DNA of 64,000 nt, from NCBI GenBank assembly GCA_003586115.2, contig QVOM02000116.1:43781024-43845023 (forward strand). Direction: 5' to 3'. Origin of the DNA: Salvator merianae (Eukaryota > Chordata > Lepidosauria > Squamata > Teiidae). The notes under the pieces are model-generated. The model did not search any database and was not told the DNA's origin. It worked only from the letters and a program-made list of their open reading frames with translations. Of the stretch, positions 34,466 through 47,162 are shown piece after piece (the stretch's first letter is position 1; each line of letters starts with the position of its first letter). Position numbers and translations under genes: made by a program.

Positions 34466-36120
34466 TCTTTTTGTATTTATATCCCACCCTTTACCATTGG
34501 ATCCCAGGGTGAATTACAAGAGTAAAAAGATAAAATCTGTACCAGTTAGAATGTCATTAAAATACAGGACAAAATACAACCCTCCCTTCCCCCCTCACAG
34601 CAGGGAAACTAATCATTGAAGGCCTGGGTGAAGAGGTATGTTTTAACCAGATGCTATAACCCATATAGTGTTGAGGTCTGGTGAACCTCTAGTGGGATAC
34701 TGTTTCAAAATCTGGAGGCCACCACTGAAAAGTCTTTCTCGTGTTCTTGAACCCTTCACATCTCTGAAAGGAGCAGAGGTAGAAGGCCCTCACTTTGTGA
34801 TCCTAAGACACAGGTATGACTATATGGGAGAAGGTGCCAGTCCCAAGTCATATAAGGCATGGAATACTATAGCCAAGCTGCTTCCATCCAGAAAATGCTG
34901 GAGCTGGTGAACCAGTCACAGATGGAGGTAAGCACTCCTAGCTACTACTGCCACATGTGTCTCAAGTGATGAATCCAAGAGCACCCCTACGTTGTGCAAC
35001 ATTTCTTTCTGGAGCAAGACAACCTCATCCAGAACTGGGTGCCACTTAACTTCCTAGACTCAGGATCCCATGACAGACAGAACTTCCATCTTCTCTAGAT
35101 TTAGTAGTTTCAGTTTACTGGACCACATCCAGTACTACACTGTCTCTAGACACTTGATTCAGAAGGAATAGGAAGATTGAGTTGGGTGTCATCAGAATAC
35201 TAATTCCATTTCTCCCCACATCCCGTGATGACTTGTCCCAATAGCTTCATATAAATATTGTAAAGCACAGGGGACAGATCTGACCACTGAGAAACTCCAT
35301 ATGAGAGTCCCCAAGCAGTCAAACAATAGCTGCACACTGGTACTTTATGGAGCTTACCTTAGATATAGAAGAGAACCACTGTTAAAAAGTGTCTTGCAGT
35401 TCCCAGAGCTGCTCCAGAAAGATACCATGGCCAATGGTACTGAAAGTTCTGAGAGATATAGAAGAACCAACAGGGGCCCAATGCATATATTCCTTTCCTG
35501 GTAAAGATCATCCATCAAAGTGACCAAAGCAGTCTTGGTGCTATGACCTCACGTGAATCCAGATTGAAATGGATCAAGATAATCCATTCCTTTCAAACAT
35601 TTCTGCAACTGGGCATCCCAATACCTTTCACCAAAAGAGGATATGAGCAATTGGCCAGTAGTTTCTTAACACCTCCAGACCCAGGAGGAGGCCTCCTTAA
35701 GTGCCACTGGCACCTCCTCTTTTTGCAAGAAGGCATTTATCATTCCCTGGACCCACCCAGCCATATTGTCTTGGCAAGCTTTTATTAGCCATGATGCAGA
35801 AGGGTCAAGGAGACAAGTAGCTACAGCCTTGCAAACAAATTGTCCATTTCCTCAGGCTGCAATAACTGAAACTGACTGAAAATGAGAGGACCAGATATTG
35901 CACTGGATACTTCCATGAGACTACTTCCAGCTGTGGAGTCCAGTTCCCTGCAAATCTGAGCAACTTTGTCCTAAAAGTGCCTAGCAAACTTTTCACAATA
36001 AACACTGGGGAGAGAATATCTGCTATTTGAAGTGAATGTTGCAGAATTGAATAGTGTAGATTGAAGATGATATGCATTAATTCAGCAGAAGTGCTTCCAT
36101 ATGATCTCTGTCTAGATTGT
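34466..36120 (-). mobile_element. L2-clade LINE relic, RT domain to 3' end, minus strand
   Basis: Read on the minus strand, fragments of the reverse transcriptase appear in order: LSPVLYNIYMKLLGQ (about 35230-35277), then the catalytic box as YSDDTQL (about 35180-35200), where active copies have an aromatic-ADD box, then GVLLDSS and the thumb region. A 3' UTR follows, ending in a TTTATATCCCACC-type end at 34466-34500. Several stops and frameshifts are present. Upstream text to 36120 is assigned by continuity only. Confidence 0.75.
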
Positions 36121-37201
36121 CCCTGAGATACAATGAATGGGAATTTCTCACCATCTGCACACCACAGGTGGATAATGATGCCATTCAGAGTTGAGTACAG
36201 TAGAAATTCAGAGGGCCCTTATTTCCACGAGAAGCAAAAAGTTCTGCAGGCACATATTTAACTAGGTTTGTTTTGCTTTGGAAGGAGGTATCTTTGGAGA
36301 TATATGTTATTCTGTAATGTGTAAATATTATTTTCAAACACATAGCTTAAGTGTTAGCCCAAACTGTCTACTTAAATAGAAGAAGAAGCATTAAAACATC
36401 TTAGGTGGCATCCACACAGGCAGAAGGTGCCTGATGGGGTCTCCTGGGGCACAGTGTCTAAATAACTGTGGCCTGTGGGTACAGGAAGCTACTCCAAGGG
36501 CTCTTGGCAGCCATCAAATCCCTCATAGACATTCTTTCTGCAGAGTGGCATAAAGAACTCTTGAGGGTTCCCCAGTCACTCATGCAATCAGTGCATAGAC
36601 ACACAATGGCACCACAAGTGATTTACCTAGACGGCTGTATGCAGCCACATGCCCAAGATGGCCCATTTCCAGGACCATTTCTGATACGGCTGGGAAGCCC
36701 TCTCCATAAAGCTGAGGACCTTCCAAATTTCAAAGATTCTCAGCTTCATAGAGGGGGGCAAGGTGAGGCATAAGGCATGTGGGCACCACGCGTCCCGCCC
36801 CTGGGGCAGGGGTAGGGGCAAGTGCTCCAACATTTGAGTGCTTGTTCCTGTCACTGCATGGATCCTGCCTTGAATTATTTTTCTTCTATTTAAATTTAAA
36901 TGCTTCATTCTGTAAAAGTAAGCTCTGTTCTAAGAGTATAAATGTGAAAATCATTTGTTGTACAGGGCATGGCAACAGTGAACCTGGCAATCATTTGATT
37001 CAAAGCTTTAAAATGGCTTCAGGAAAAAGTTTATTGGGGGAAGGAGGCTTTAGAATGAAGGGTATGCTCAGGGCTTGTCTCCACTTACAGGCATCGTATC
37101 TCCATTTTCAGTAGTACAACATCAAAGGCATCTGGGAGCAAAGGTGCAAAATTGCTTTTTTGGAGGAACAGCTCATCTGTCACTTCATCAGGTACCAAGG
37201 C
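36121..37201. other. unannotated DNA with DNA-element scraps
   Basis: No gene is supported. 36405-36780 begins GGTGGCATCCACACAGGCAG, similar in style to element ends here, and includes CATTTCCAGGACCATTTCTG, which resembles text at 60474-60495. 37072 GGGCTTGTCTCCACTTACAGG is another lone left-end-like motif. Confidence 0.4.
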
Positions 37202-37329
37202 TGCATCCAGACATTGCATCCTTATTCCATTATATTTGGATACTCTGGAAAAAAGCATGGATATTCCAGAATATCCATGCTTTATTCTGTAATATCCAAA
37301 TATCTGGAATAAGTAGGCAATGTCTGCAT
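37202..37329. mobile_element. 128-bp hairpin MITE
   Basis: TGCATCCAGACATTGC at the left and GCAATGTCTGCAT at the right are inverted. The interior pairs along nearly its whole length around a centre near 37267, with ATATTTGGATA and GCATGGATATTC as shared arm blocks. No coding capacity is seen. Flanking duplications are unclear because CTATACCAAACCCACTG-type text is repeated just outside. Confidence 0.75.
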
Positions 37330-37362
37330 ACCAAACCCACTGGCTATACCAAACCCACTGAT
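37328..37362. repeat. 18-bp tandem duplication
   Basis: ATACCAAACCCACTG occurs twice in direct orientation immediately right of the hairpin element. Confidence 0.75.
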
Positions 37363-38175
37363 TCTCAATGCAGGGAGGTGAGTGCAGATACAACCCAATA
37401 CAGTGCATGAAACTAAAAAGAGATACATCTTTACTTTATAAAAGACGCAATTCACTTCCACAAGTGCATATACTCACAAAACTTAGTTCTACACATATTC
37501 CTATGTCAGCGGCAGCTACTGACAGTAAGTTCAGAGTAGGATCTTAAAAGAAAACAAAATTTAGAAGACAGTTTGCGTATGCGAAATGTTCTCTATAGTG
37601 ACCAGTAGTTTTACAAACTTCTATAAATGTCTTTTAGAAAAATGTCTTGCCAAAGTGCCTGCAATTTCCTTCAGGGCTCGCACATATTTCCATTCTTTCT
37701 GGTGAACTCCATGATTCTAAGGGTATGTTTTATATGGCCTTTGCCTTGAAACTGCCTTGTTTCAATCCTCTAAAACTATCAAAAGGACTCCACCTGCTTT
37801 ATTGTTCTCATAAATTTCTATGAAAGTGGTTGCTAAATTCAATTTGTGTTGTTCTTATTCTCTTTGTAGCCTAAACTAAATCTCTTCCTGCGTATCCCAA
37901 AAGTAGAATCCTATCGACACCAAATAACCACTCCTTCTGTATTTTATTTTGTGTTATTACAGACCTTCAGTTGCTCTTTCTAGATATTTTTCTCCTTCTC
38001 CTTCTTTTTTTCCCCCATAGCTATCCTGCTTACCTATCAGACCTGCGGTTTGGGCAGTTTCCCAGATTTTTACTGTAACCAATAGGTTCTGCCAAACTAG
38101 GATGCCCATGGTACAGAATATTTTTACTTCCTGTGAGTAATTCTCAGGATCTATTGAAGGACCCAAGATCAACCG
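37363..38175. other. unannotated AT-rich DNA
   Basis: Nothing is recognised. It is AT-rich with a pyrimidine-rich patch at 37990-38010. Confidence 0.5.
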
Positions 38176-38714
38176 TGTACTCTTTTACAGAAGTGGCTCC
38201 ACCTGTTGCTATTGTTAAACTGTTTCCACATTTACTGGTGTGGGATTGAGCCAGCTGGAACTGCTCTGGCTGGAGTGGTCCAGCTGACTCAGAATAAGCC
38301 CACTCACTCTCGGATAGCCTGTGCTGAGACAGGACCTGCCCCACATGGCTCTGGAGCTCACACAGGTTTTAGAGCCTCCTGTGAGGGCTCTAATGGCCAG
38401 GAACAAAGGTTCCTGACTCAGAGTCCTAGGGGGACCCATTTCAGCAGTGCAGCTTGGTGAAATGGATCCCTTGCTAAACTGGCCCACAAGGCATGCACAC
38501 TTCCATATGTCTCCCTGTGCCAGTCTGGTGGTTCCTGGACCACTGGTAGACCTTTTAGGAAGGTCATTTAGGCTGCCTAGACTAGGCTACACATCATCCA
38601 GTATGGACAGAGTAGCCTAGAATGGTACATAGATTCTTCTGTTCCACACCAAAGTGCAAAATGAGAGGCCCAGAGGGGTCCTAGGCTTCATACTATATCA
38701 GAATAATTGTAAGT
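38176..38714. mobile_element. inverted-repeat element relic, right end clear
   Basis: The right edge TAAGTGCAGAAAAGGCC is a good match to the terminal repeats of the 180-bp family and relatives. Internal GGCCAGGAACAAAGGTTCCTG matches the element at 21208. The left end is not identifiable, so the start is approximate. Confidence 0.45.
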
Positions 38715-40016
38715 GCAGAAAAGGCCTTAGAAGCTTGTTCAGTTTTATTTCTTTGATTCATTGCCTAACCATTACCCTCAGGCTCCAGGGTAGGTAAAAA
38801 AAAATGTAAGGATGTAATGTAATATTATCACTGAAACCAAGTTTAAAGGATCCTCCAGATAATAAGGAAAGGGGAAATGTCCAGTCTTTCTGAGAAGCTG
38901 ATGGTTCCTTTTACAGTCTCTCAGGAAGCCATCAGATTCACCAGACCCATGGTGGTGCTGCAGTGGCGCTTCATGCATTTTCCATGCACCTTTTACCCTT
39001 TACAGCTGTAAATATGGCCAAGTGAGTTGGCACTGGGCTAGCAGGGACTGTGCAAAGAATGATCTGAATCAGAGAATGCTGGCTTTCCCAGGTTAGTATA
39101 GAAATCTTATACTTACTTGAAACTAGTGGCACCAATAAATGGACTGCCACTGCAGTGATAGTGGTTAGACCCGTCTGCCAGCCCAGATCCTCATTTGACA
39201 GCCTGGCATTTTTTTTTCATGCATTCAGTAGGCACCTAAAAGAAGAAAATGAAGCAATAATGTTTTGGTCTACACCTTATTGATACTAGGTTGGCTCCAG
39301 GATCACAGTATCTTAATAGAAATTTTGTCCAGACACATCACATGCATGAGTGTACAGAAGCTGTTATGCCACAACATCAAAGCAGCAAGATGTGGATAAA
39401 CTCGATAATGCAACCCTGAAATGTGTGTAAGAGGAGAGTTGTGGGTCACCATAATGAAGAGGGGCCTTGGACAAAAGCTGCAAATTAAGCAGCCATAGAA
39501 AGATGTGGGGAAACAAATAGTGAGTGTGGTGTTCCCCTGATCTGGTGAATTTCTCAACCAGTGGTTCAAACCTGAAGTTCACAGTGGATCAAAATGTGGT
39601 TTGGAGAGATAAAAGGCAAGGATACAATTGCAGCATTGAGTGCTTTGCACATGTTGTCACTGCCTATTGGCTAATAGCATCTCCAGTTTCAGCAGTGCCT
39701 CTGTAGATATCTGATAAGGGTCCACAGTATTTGCTTTATTAAAATTCCTAGAAATCAGAGGTGGGCATGAACTTTGTTTCTTGCTTCATTCTGTGTTTAT
39801 TTTTTAGGATCCACATTGAACAGGGTTTCCAATTGGATTCCTTCTGCATGTGCACATATCCGTATAAATTTCTGTCACCAGTTCTTTATAAAGGAATGAA
39901 ATGTGGTCAAACATATGTTATTATTTGGCCCACAATTTAAATGTATGCAAGTGGTATGTTGAAAAATTTATTAATTTATGTGGAAGGCATTGCAATAACC
40001 TGGTTGACTAGAAACA
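38715..40016. other. unannotated DNA
   Basis: No gene or recognisable repeat is seen. The overlapping minus-strand frames 39303-39582 lack motifs. Confidence 0.5.
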
Positions 40017-40283
40017 AAAGAACATAAGAAGAGCCCTGCTGGATCAGGCCACAGCCCATCTAATCCAGCATCCTATTTCACACAGGGCCCACCATTTGCT
40101 TCTGGGCATTCTCAAGCAGAAGAAAAAGGCAAAACCTTCACCTATCTCAACTCCCAGCAAATAGCCTTTAGAGGCATCCTACCTGTCTCTCCAGCCTGGA
40201 GGCAGTACCTAGGCATCCAGTCTAGTAGCCATTGATACACCTGACCTCCATGAATCTGTCCAATCCATTATTAAAGCTAAGTG
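40017..40283 (-). mobile_element. CR1 LINE 3' end, minus strand
   Basis: It has the same order as the copy at 25814: the minus strand runs from the ORF2 tail (GATTCATGGAGGTCAGGTGT) through the 3' UTR to GCAGGGCTCTTCTTATGTTC. It is better preserved near the 3' terminus than the 25.8-kb copy and truncated at the same general point, so both show only the last 270 bases or so. Confidence 0.85.
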
Positions 40284-42142
40284 TTATTTCTGGTCATGCC
40301 CCCCACCCCTTTGCTTGACTAGCCAAAGGCATCAGGGGAGATGCCTCCATTGTCATGGCCTGATCATTGCCTGGCCAAAGTATTCCCCAGCTTCAATTGT
40401 AAATTGGGCAGGTTGCAAGTACAAATGCCAGTGCCTGCATATAATAAGCAACCTCAGCCTCCATGTGCATGCTCACCAGACCCTTCACTCACCACAGTCT
40501 GTATCAACAAGGGAGGGAAGCAACAGAATGCATCAGGGCATACCTTTCTCCAGCAAAATTCCTCTATCGTGATTTGGCAGTTGATTGTTTTTTATATCCT
40601 TCTCTTCCTTCTGCTTTATTGCTACTTCTCTAGGGATTTCACCTGTGAGGAGGTTCTAAGTTCTAAACAGATGATTGACAGGTTGTTTGCTGCTAAGCAA
40701 CACATCATGTGATTCTGTTAAGAAGTCAACTTGAGTTTCCCTGTGATAATATCATTCAGACTGTGATCAGCCACAGTTAATGAGTCACTGTCTGGGTGAA
40801 TATGAGGCTGCAAGGACAGACATTTTCTCCCTAAATTCTCCTTACCTGATCTCAAAGCCTGGGAATGAGTACCTCATTCAGGGTTTAATAACACAGAGAA
40901 TTATTTTATTTTTTAGTCAAATGGGGCAAATAGCTGCATACACACAGAAGAGAGAAATGTGGTCAGTCACAGTATGGGAACGAATGCTGCCAGTGAGTGA
41001 CCAATCAAGGCCATAGAAAGCTGGGCAGGCAAGTGATCAATCAGTGGTGAGCACTTGTCAAGGAAGACATTGACAGTCTTGGAGGTGAAGAACACTGAAA
41101 TGATGAAAGATGTGGTAGGCTTATTCCTTTAACTATTTGTTAGGCTTTTTTTGTGTGCTTATGGATTGGATGCTTTTTCTTAAAGGGGTGACTGAAAAAA
41201 GTCCTGTCTGTATTTTTGTGTGATGGCTTTTGCTTTACTTTGTTTCAGAAGTTAAAAAATTGCACTGTAGTAGGAATTGCAGCAGGCCTTAATACAAACC
41301 TGATGTAATTGTATTTTATTTTTGTTTTTCAAATCCTTACAGATTCGTCATGCCCAAGAAATTCTTTTTTGCTAGAAGAGGAGGAGGAGGAGGAGGTGGA
41401 GAAGGAAGAGGAATTGTTTCTAGCCATCTAACTGTTATACCCATTAATATGAACTGTACTGTTGCAAAAATTGTGAATGTTGCATCCTTCAACATACCTA
41501 TAAAATTATTCATCAGAAAGATTTAGTCATTTCTTCACATCACCAACAGAACTATATATTTAGATGATTAGCAGAAGAAGTTTAATACATGATTACGCTC
41601 AGATATTTGCATGGATATGTAGGAACCCATGAGGCAAGCTAAATAGCTCAATTTGCTTAAATCATTTTTGAAAATATGTATTGCCAAGAGAAATAGGAAG
41701 TGCAGGAATTTCAAGGTATAATTTCTAGGCAGCCTCCAGTAAGGTAAAGAAAGAATTCACTAGCATTAATATATGAACCACTTTTAGCAGCCTTTTGACC
41801 CAACACTTTTGTGCTCAATAAAGTAAGATTCCTCCCGTTCACTAAAGTAAGGTACAAATCAGAGAAACAGATTTTGCTGAGTGTTATAGAAGGTCAAGGA
41901 GAAGGAGGGGAGCTGAGGGAGGAAGGAAGATGTACATTAGTATCATTAAATGTGGATGAGAGAAAATAGAAAAAAATAGGTGGCAAAAAGAAATTAAAAA
42001 TCTTATAGCTGTAGAGTCATGAAATGCAAAATCTCTAGGATGGCCACTACTAGAACAGTGAAATGAGAATGTGGATGTGTGAGTGAATAGGAAGAAATAT
42101 CTGCAGGAGAGGATGAAAAATGTTTTATCAGGACTTGAAACA
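40284..42142. other. unannotated DNA with a GGA tract
   Basis: No gene is supported. A GGA-rich run lies at 41379-41412. The frame 40341-40712 (123 codons) has no recognisable motif and a low-complexity end. 41430-42140 is AT-rich. Confidence 0.45.
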
Positions 42143-42225
42143 CATTTATTTATTTGTATTTCTATCCTGTGCTATACCTGAAGTCTCAGGGTGGGTTACA
42201 ATAAAATCAAACTGAATGGAATGTA
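42143..42225 (-). mobile_element. L2-type LINE 3' tail, minus strand
   Basis: CATTTATTTATTTGTATTTCTATCCTG then CTCAGGGTGGGTTACAATAAAAT is the terminal 3' UTR text seen in the L2 relics at 34466 and 63441. Only about 80 bases remain. Confidence 0.65.
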
Positions 42226-43361
42226 TCAGTCACATATAATGACTTAAGGTGCAATCAGACACGACTTTTTCACATTGTTCTTTTAGGAAAAAATGTCCAG
42301 TCATCAGATGCACAACAAACGTACCTTCTATCCAGACAAGTGTCAATTTGTCTGCATATCTACTTTATTTTGCTGCACTGCAGTCTTCGTTTCCCTCCAA
42401 ATAAGGGCACATCTCCCCTGACAATAGTTCCTACCTAAGAATCAACCACCACTCTTTCTATCCCTGTGATTGGTATCACATTCCTAGGAATGATTTCTGT
42501 TCTGTGATTAGCTATATTTCCCACCTCTTGCTTCTATTTCCTCAATTTTGGGATTTCCAAAAGCCCTTTGGTTTCTTAATTGCCATGATGCTACCATAAC
42601 AGGCTCTCCTCATTCAGCTTTCCAGCATCATACTCCTTCACTACTTCTTCCTCCACCTTCATTTCTTGAACTTGCATTGGCAGGAGGAGAGAATCCATTG
42701 TTTTGGAAATAAGGAAATTCAGAAATTAGAAAAGATGGATAGTGATCCTGCCCATCACTGAACTGGCCTTTCTGAGGCTTCAAAACCCAAGGAAGTCATA
42801 TTCTGAGGACTAATGTCCACTGGATAAGAATGGAAGTTGCTCAAAAGATGACCCTTTAATGATGCCTGGACGCATTCCTACTGTCTGCTTAATACATTTA
42901 CCCTCCCCCTTTTTTTGAAGATAAAAAACTACATTTGTTCGGCACTACTCTCTTCCTTAGTGCATATTGGGCTTAGCAAGCAGAAATCAGAAACATGAAA
43001 AGCCCACTGATTCAACATCCCTGTGAAAACAGCAAAACTATGGGGTTACTGAAGAAAAGGCATACTGCATGCTAAGGAGTATTAGCTAAGGCATGTATGG
43101 AAAGGCTATAAAAACTCTCTGCTGTGAGATATAGTGACAGCTTCTGGTTGACAACTTTAAGCTACAAGTGGGAATTTCAAGAAATCCATGGGTTGTATAT
43201 TCTCCAGGCAGGTTTATTTCCAGGTCATACTTCTCATAAGCCCTCAACTTTGTCGTGTGGTTGGACTGTCTCCTAGAATGTTGAATGTGCTTCTTGCCTG
43301 CTAGATAGATGATGCTGGGCTATGTGTGAGTTGTAAGCATGCACATATTTCTATGCAGGAT

Positions 43362-43431
43362 ACCTCTATTCTTTCTGTGAATAATGCCTCTGTTCTTTCC
43401 ATGCAACATACCCCTATTCTTTCCATAGCTA
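43362..43431. repeat. imperfect tandem repeat, about 26-bp period
   Basis: Three successive units carry CCTCTATTCTTTC, CCTCTGTTCTTTCC and CCCTATTCTTTCC, separated by variable ATAATG/ACATAC spacers. Confidence 0.65.
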
Positions 43432-43461
43432 CTGTATAACAAGGTCAGAATCTCATTCCTT

Positions 43462-43494
43462 TCTCATACAATTATTATCTCATACAATTATTAT
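43462..43494. repeat. 16-bp tandem duplication
   Basis: TCTCATACAATTATTA occurs twice head to tail. Confidence 0.85.
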
Positions 43495-44636
43495 CTCTGA
43501 CCTCCTGCCAATGTTTGCACTGGTGTGAGCCCTCCAGCAATGCAGCTAATAAATGAAAGAAGATCTCAGGCTGGATACAGTTCTACATAAAATCATGAAG
43601 ATGTTGTCAACCAACCACTTTCAGTCCTGATGGCTAAAAGGCGACCTCCATCTTCAGAGAGACCACCCCAAGAACTGAAATGCAGGGCAGACTTTGAAAG
43701 GTTTCCCCAAATATCTGATTGATTTGTGTGGGGAAGAGAGCATTGCTTAGAATATGCATCATTCCCCCAGTACACATAAGATTCCACAGATTTTAATGGA
43801 GTTTATTTATTTGAGGATATATATCCTGTTCTTTTGAGGACTGTGCTGGGTATACTGGTTTTAATGAGGGAAAATAGCTCACCCAGGAAGCTAGCTCTAA
43901 ATGAGATCTTTACACTGTGGACTTGGGGGCTGTCCTTAATTCTAGGTTCTGTCCGGGGATGTGACTAATAGACTACGTTAATGGAAGTCAGTGGGGAAGC
44001 TCTAGTGGGGGAAAGTGATTTAGTGCTTGTGTCACTGTTGTCCATATTTGGTGCTTTCTTCCACCTGAGTGAATGTGCCCAATTGGAGGAACACACCACT
44101 GGACAGTGCTGATGGTCTTAAATGGGTAATCTTTACATCAAACAAAAGTCGATATTTCCTTGGAACCAGTTTTCAATCAAATTTCATTGCAGCTGCCTTG
44201 CATTCTTAATGAGAGTCTTTCAGATGTATATCCAAGTCTATTGTTAACAACAGACTGGTATGGAATGCCAAATAGCTCTTCAATTGTTATCTTTAAAATC
44301 CTGCCCAAGATCATATCAGCTGCCACCAAAGCATCTGAATGAATTACCTCCTGAGTTGGCTCCTGCTCTTATCCAGGTGACTTTCGAAGCCATTTGCTTT
44401 GGGCATAGGTAGAGAATATTTTGTAATCTTTTCCTTTTAAAATCTGGCCTTTGTTTCCAATATGGATTCTGGTAATCAAGCATGGATCCTGGTCTAGTAC
44501 AGAGATTTAGGCTTTCTAATCAAGTTCCCTCTACTTGCAACTTATGTGGCAATTATATTTTTGATGCCAGCGTCCATTTCTGTGGACCAGAGGTGTCTGT
44601 ACCTTGGCAGAGCCCTGCCTTTTGTGGCACAGCACT

Positions 44637-44786
44637 CTAGGACTTAGAAACTGCCCTTCACCCAAAGATCCCAGGGCAAGTTACAAGAATAAAAATATAA
44701 AAACAATAACTAGTCTACAATATGTTTTAAATACAACCTTCCCCCCTTCATCCCTCCCTGTCAGGACAACATTCAGAGGAAGCTAA
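44637..44786 (-). mobile_element. L2-type LINE 3' end, minus strand, abutting a DNA element
   Basis: CTGCCCTTCACCCAAAGATCCCAGGGCAAGTTACAAGAATAAAAA, then AAATACAACCTTCC ... CAGGACAACATTCAGAGGAAG, follows the 3' end of the relics at 34466 and 63441. It is cut on its upstream side where the element at 44787 begins, so that element inserted into this LINE piece or at its edge. Confidence 0.7.
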
Positions 44787-45141
44787 GAGCCCATTCACAG
44801 TTATCTTTAGGTGAGCATGTAGACACTCACTTGGTAAGTGTGTCTGCACTCTGCTGTTGTCTCAGCTTTTGAGAGTGCATACAGTCATTCCTGAATGCTA
44901 CTAGCTGTGAACAGCTAAAACACTATCCACAGCTCAACCAGGAGCAGCTGGATGACTCCCAATCAGCAGTGTTCACACCCTCTTTTGGGTGAGAATACTG
45001 TGAGTGGGCAGTGTGGTGCAGCACATCCTGATCACGCACCACATCCTGATCACCATGGCAATGGCTGGATGATGCTGCAGTCGCTGTCATGGCAATCGGG
45101 GCTGCAATCCTACTGCAAGCCTGGTCAGTGTGGAAAGGCCC
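44787..45141. mobile_element. Harbinger-like element, 355 bp, TSD TAA
   Basis: The left end GAGCCCATTCACAGT and right end AGTGTGGAAAGGCCC are imperfect inverted repeats, with TAA outside both (44784-44786 and 45142-45144). A tandem ACATCCTGATCAC repeat lies inside at about 45023-45054. There is no transposase frame. Confidence 0.6.
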
Positions 45142-45144
45142 TAA

Positions 45145-45719
45145 GCATCATATTTTGTAGTAAATGCACACAAGACTGTGCTTTTAATGGATCCCCATTG
45201 TGACTCTTGTGGCAGGGATGACGACTATTGGGAGCTTGTTATAGAGAGATCACAGAAATAGCTGATTTGGTTAGGTTGAGATCTGAGCGAACACTGCCTA
45301 TGCCACATACTAGCACCTATTTTACCCCATGTTGTAAGCCCTCACAAATTCTTTATTTTGATGATTGTGACTAAAAATTTCCAAACAGATCCTTATAGTA
45401 ATATCAAGAGCATAACTAAAATGTTCAGCTCCATAGCAGGATGTAGAGGGCTGATCCAATCTGCCTCAGCTCTTTCCTCCTCAAGAAAGGGTTGAACAAT
45501 CAAAGATCCACACCCCACTGCCTCCCAGGTTCTGTACCCATGCTATTTGTGATTGCAAAGTATGGCAGAGCATTGGGCATTTCTTCCTCCCACTTCATGG
45601 CCAGCATGGCATTATGACCATGTGACCCCCAAAATTACCAGAACTGGTCTGTGACATAATGCACCATTAGCATGGGATGTGACAAGTAGGTGCTTAATGC
45701 ATAAACAGGAAAACCCACG
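45145..45719. other. unannotated DNA
   Basis: Nothing is recognised. Confidence 0.5.
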
Positions 45720-45815
45720 CAGTTCCCTTTAATTATTTTTAATTTTGTTGCAATCCATCCTGAGTCCTAAGAGTATAGAGTCCTATATGAATGCAAAAAA
45801 CAAGCAAATAAAGTC
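45720..45815 (+). mobile_element. LINE 3' tail, plus strand
   Basis: TTGTTGCAATCCATCCTGAGTCC followed by ATGAATGCAAAAAACAAGCAAATAAA matches, in forward orientation, the 'gaaccgccctgagtcc ... tataaatgcaaataaa' 3' end of squamate L2-type LINEs. Confidence 0.55.
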
Positions 45816-46149
45816 TTCTACCTTCATCTAGGTGGCTCCTGGGACTTTGCTAAACTAATCTAGCTGAGTTCAGTTTACCACTGAAAGTGAGAGGCACGAT
45901 AGATCACTGAGGTATCCTGTTTACTGTGCAGAGAAGAAGCAGAGAGATTATTGTTTATGTTTCTTACTTTTCCTTCTTTCATGTATCTGATGCTTTAAGC
46001 AAGCTAAACTTCTGCTAATATACAGATGATTACAAACTATTTTTTCCTTTGTTCACAAGCATGGAGATACATCTTTCTTTTCTGAAGTCTTGTCACTTGT
46101 GTAAGTCCCAGCACATAGGAGCTGTGACTAATGGGGACTGATTGCACTC

Positions 46150-46440
46150 TGACCTGTATAAAGTCCTAAATGACTTGGGTCCCAAATATCTAAATGAGTG
46201 CCTCCTTCCATTCAGACCTGGCTGTGTATTAAAATCAGTTGACCTGTTGGTAATCCTATTTCCTTTAGGTGTTGAAGGGAGGAGGACCCATGAGAAAGTT
46301 TCTCAGTGATAGTCCCCAGGCTTTGGAATGATCTCCCTTCAGAGATGTGCCAAGTGCCATCACTTTATATCTTCTGGTTTATGGTGAAGGTGCACCTCTT
46401 TACCTATGCTGCTGGATGAAGAGGCATTTTTCCTTCTCTG
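46150..46440 (+). mobile_element. L2-type LINE ORF2 C-terminus, plus strand
   Basis: The plus strand encodes LNDLGPKYLNECLLPFRP near 46170-46223, the same block as LNALGPKYLKNHLLPFRP in the minus-strand relic at 63587. Remnants of the RAFS..P.LWN..P region follow, with stops and frameshifts. The UTR is missing, so it is a separate fragment from 45720. Confidence 0.7.
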
Positions 46441-47162
46441 GGTATCATTAATAAACAACTACACAATATGCATTTTCTAAATCATAAGTGCTTAATCTAA
46501 GGTTCCAAGTTCATAGTTGAAAAGAAGACAATCTTTGTGGCAGGATCTGCCCATTCTGCAACTGAGTGAGAAGGCACTTCCAATCTCAGATTCTTCAAAT
46601 GTGGAACAAAAGTTCTCCACCTGCTAAAATTTCCACCTGGCAAAGTTTAGTGCTGGACATGAAATGTCCCAGGAAGAAAACCAATTTTTGTCTAGTAAGG
46701 TGGAAAGCAGCCCAGGTGAGTCTCCCCTGTGGCCTGATCTTAGGTTGCCATCAAGAGCAGTTTCTGTGCTTTGGAGGTGAGCAGCAGTCCTGATGTGGGC
46801 AGTGATATTCAATCACCATGTCTCAGAGACTCTTTATGGGTGGCTTTTTCTGGATTCAGTCGAACTAAAAATGGCCCATTTTTCAGTTGTGACAATACAT
46901 CCTAAGACAGAAAAAGAGCAGAATCTAGAAGACTTCCTTTTGGGGTGCTAGAACTCCCATAAACTCTATAATCACTGTGGCTATTAGACAACAATCTGCA
47001 GCTAGCAGTCATAGAAGTCCTAGTTTAAACCCTGCCGTCTAAACCCAGGTAATAAATGATTATCACCTTGTCTTGACTCCTGTGTCATACTCATATCACA
47101 GCAGTATTAGTGCAACATGCCCACACCCAGCATAAAAACACATATAGACATCCAGGTTTGAT
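46441..47162. other. unannotated DNA
   Basis: No gene is seen. A weak relative of the short palindromic repeat may lie at 46945-47015. Confidence 0.45.

Larger units (their letters stand above)
42226..44636. other. unannotated DNA with small tandem repeats
   Basis: No gene is seen. GGCATGTATGGAAAGGCTA near 43091-43110 is a lone element-end-like motif and might pair with GGTGCAATCAGACACGAC near 42249. A fragment at 43801-43860 looks like another LINE 3' tail. Confidence 0.4.
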
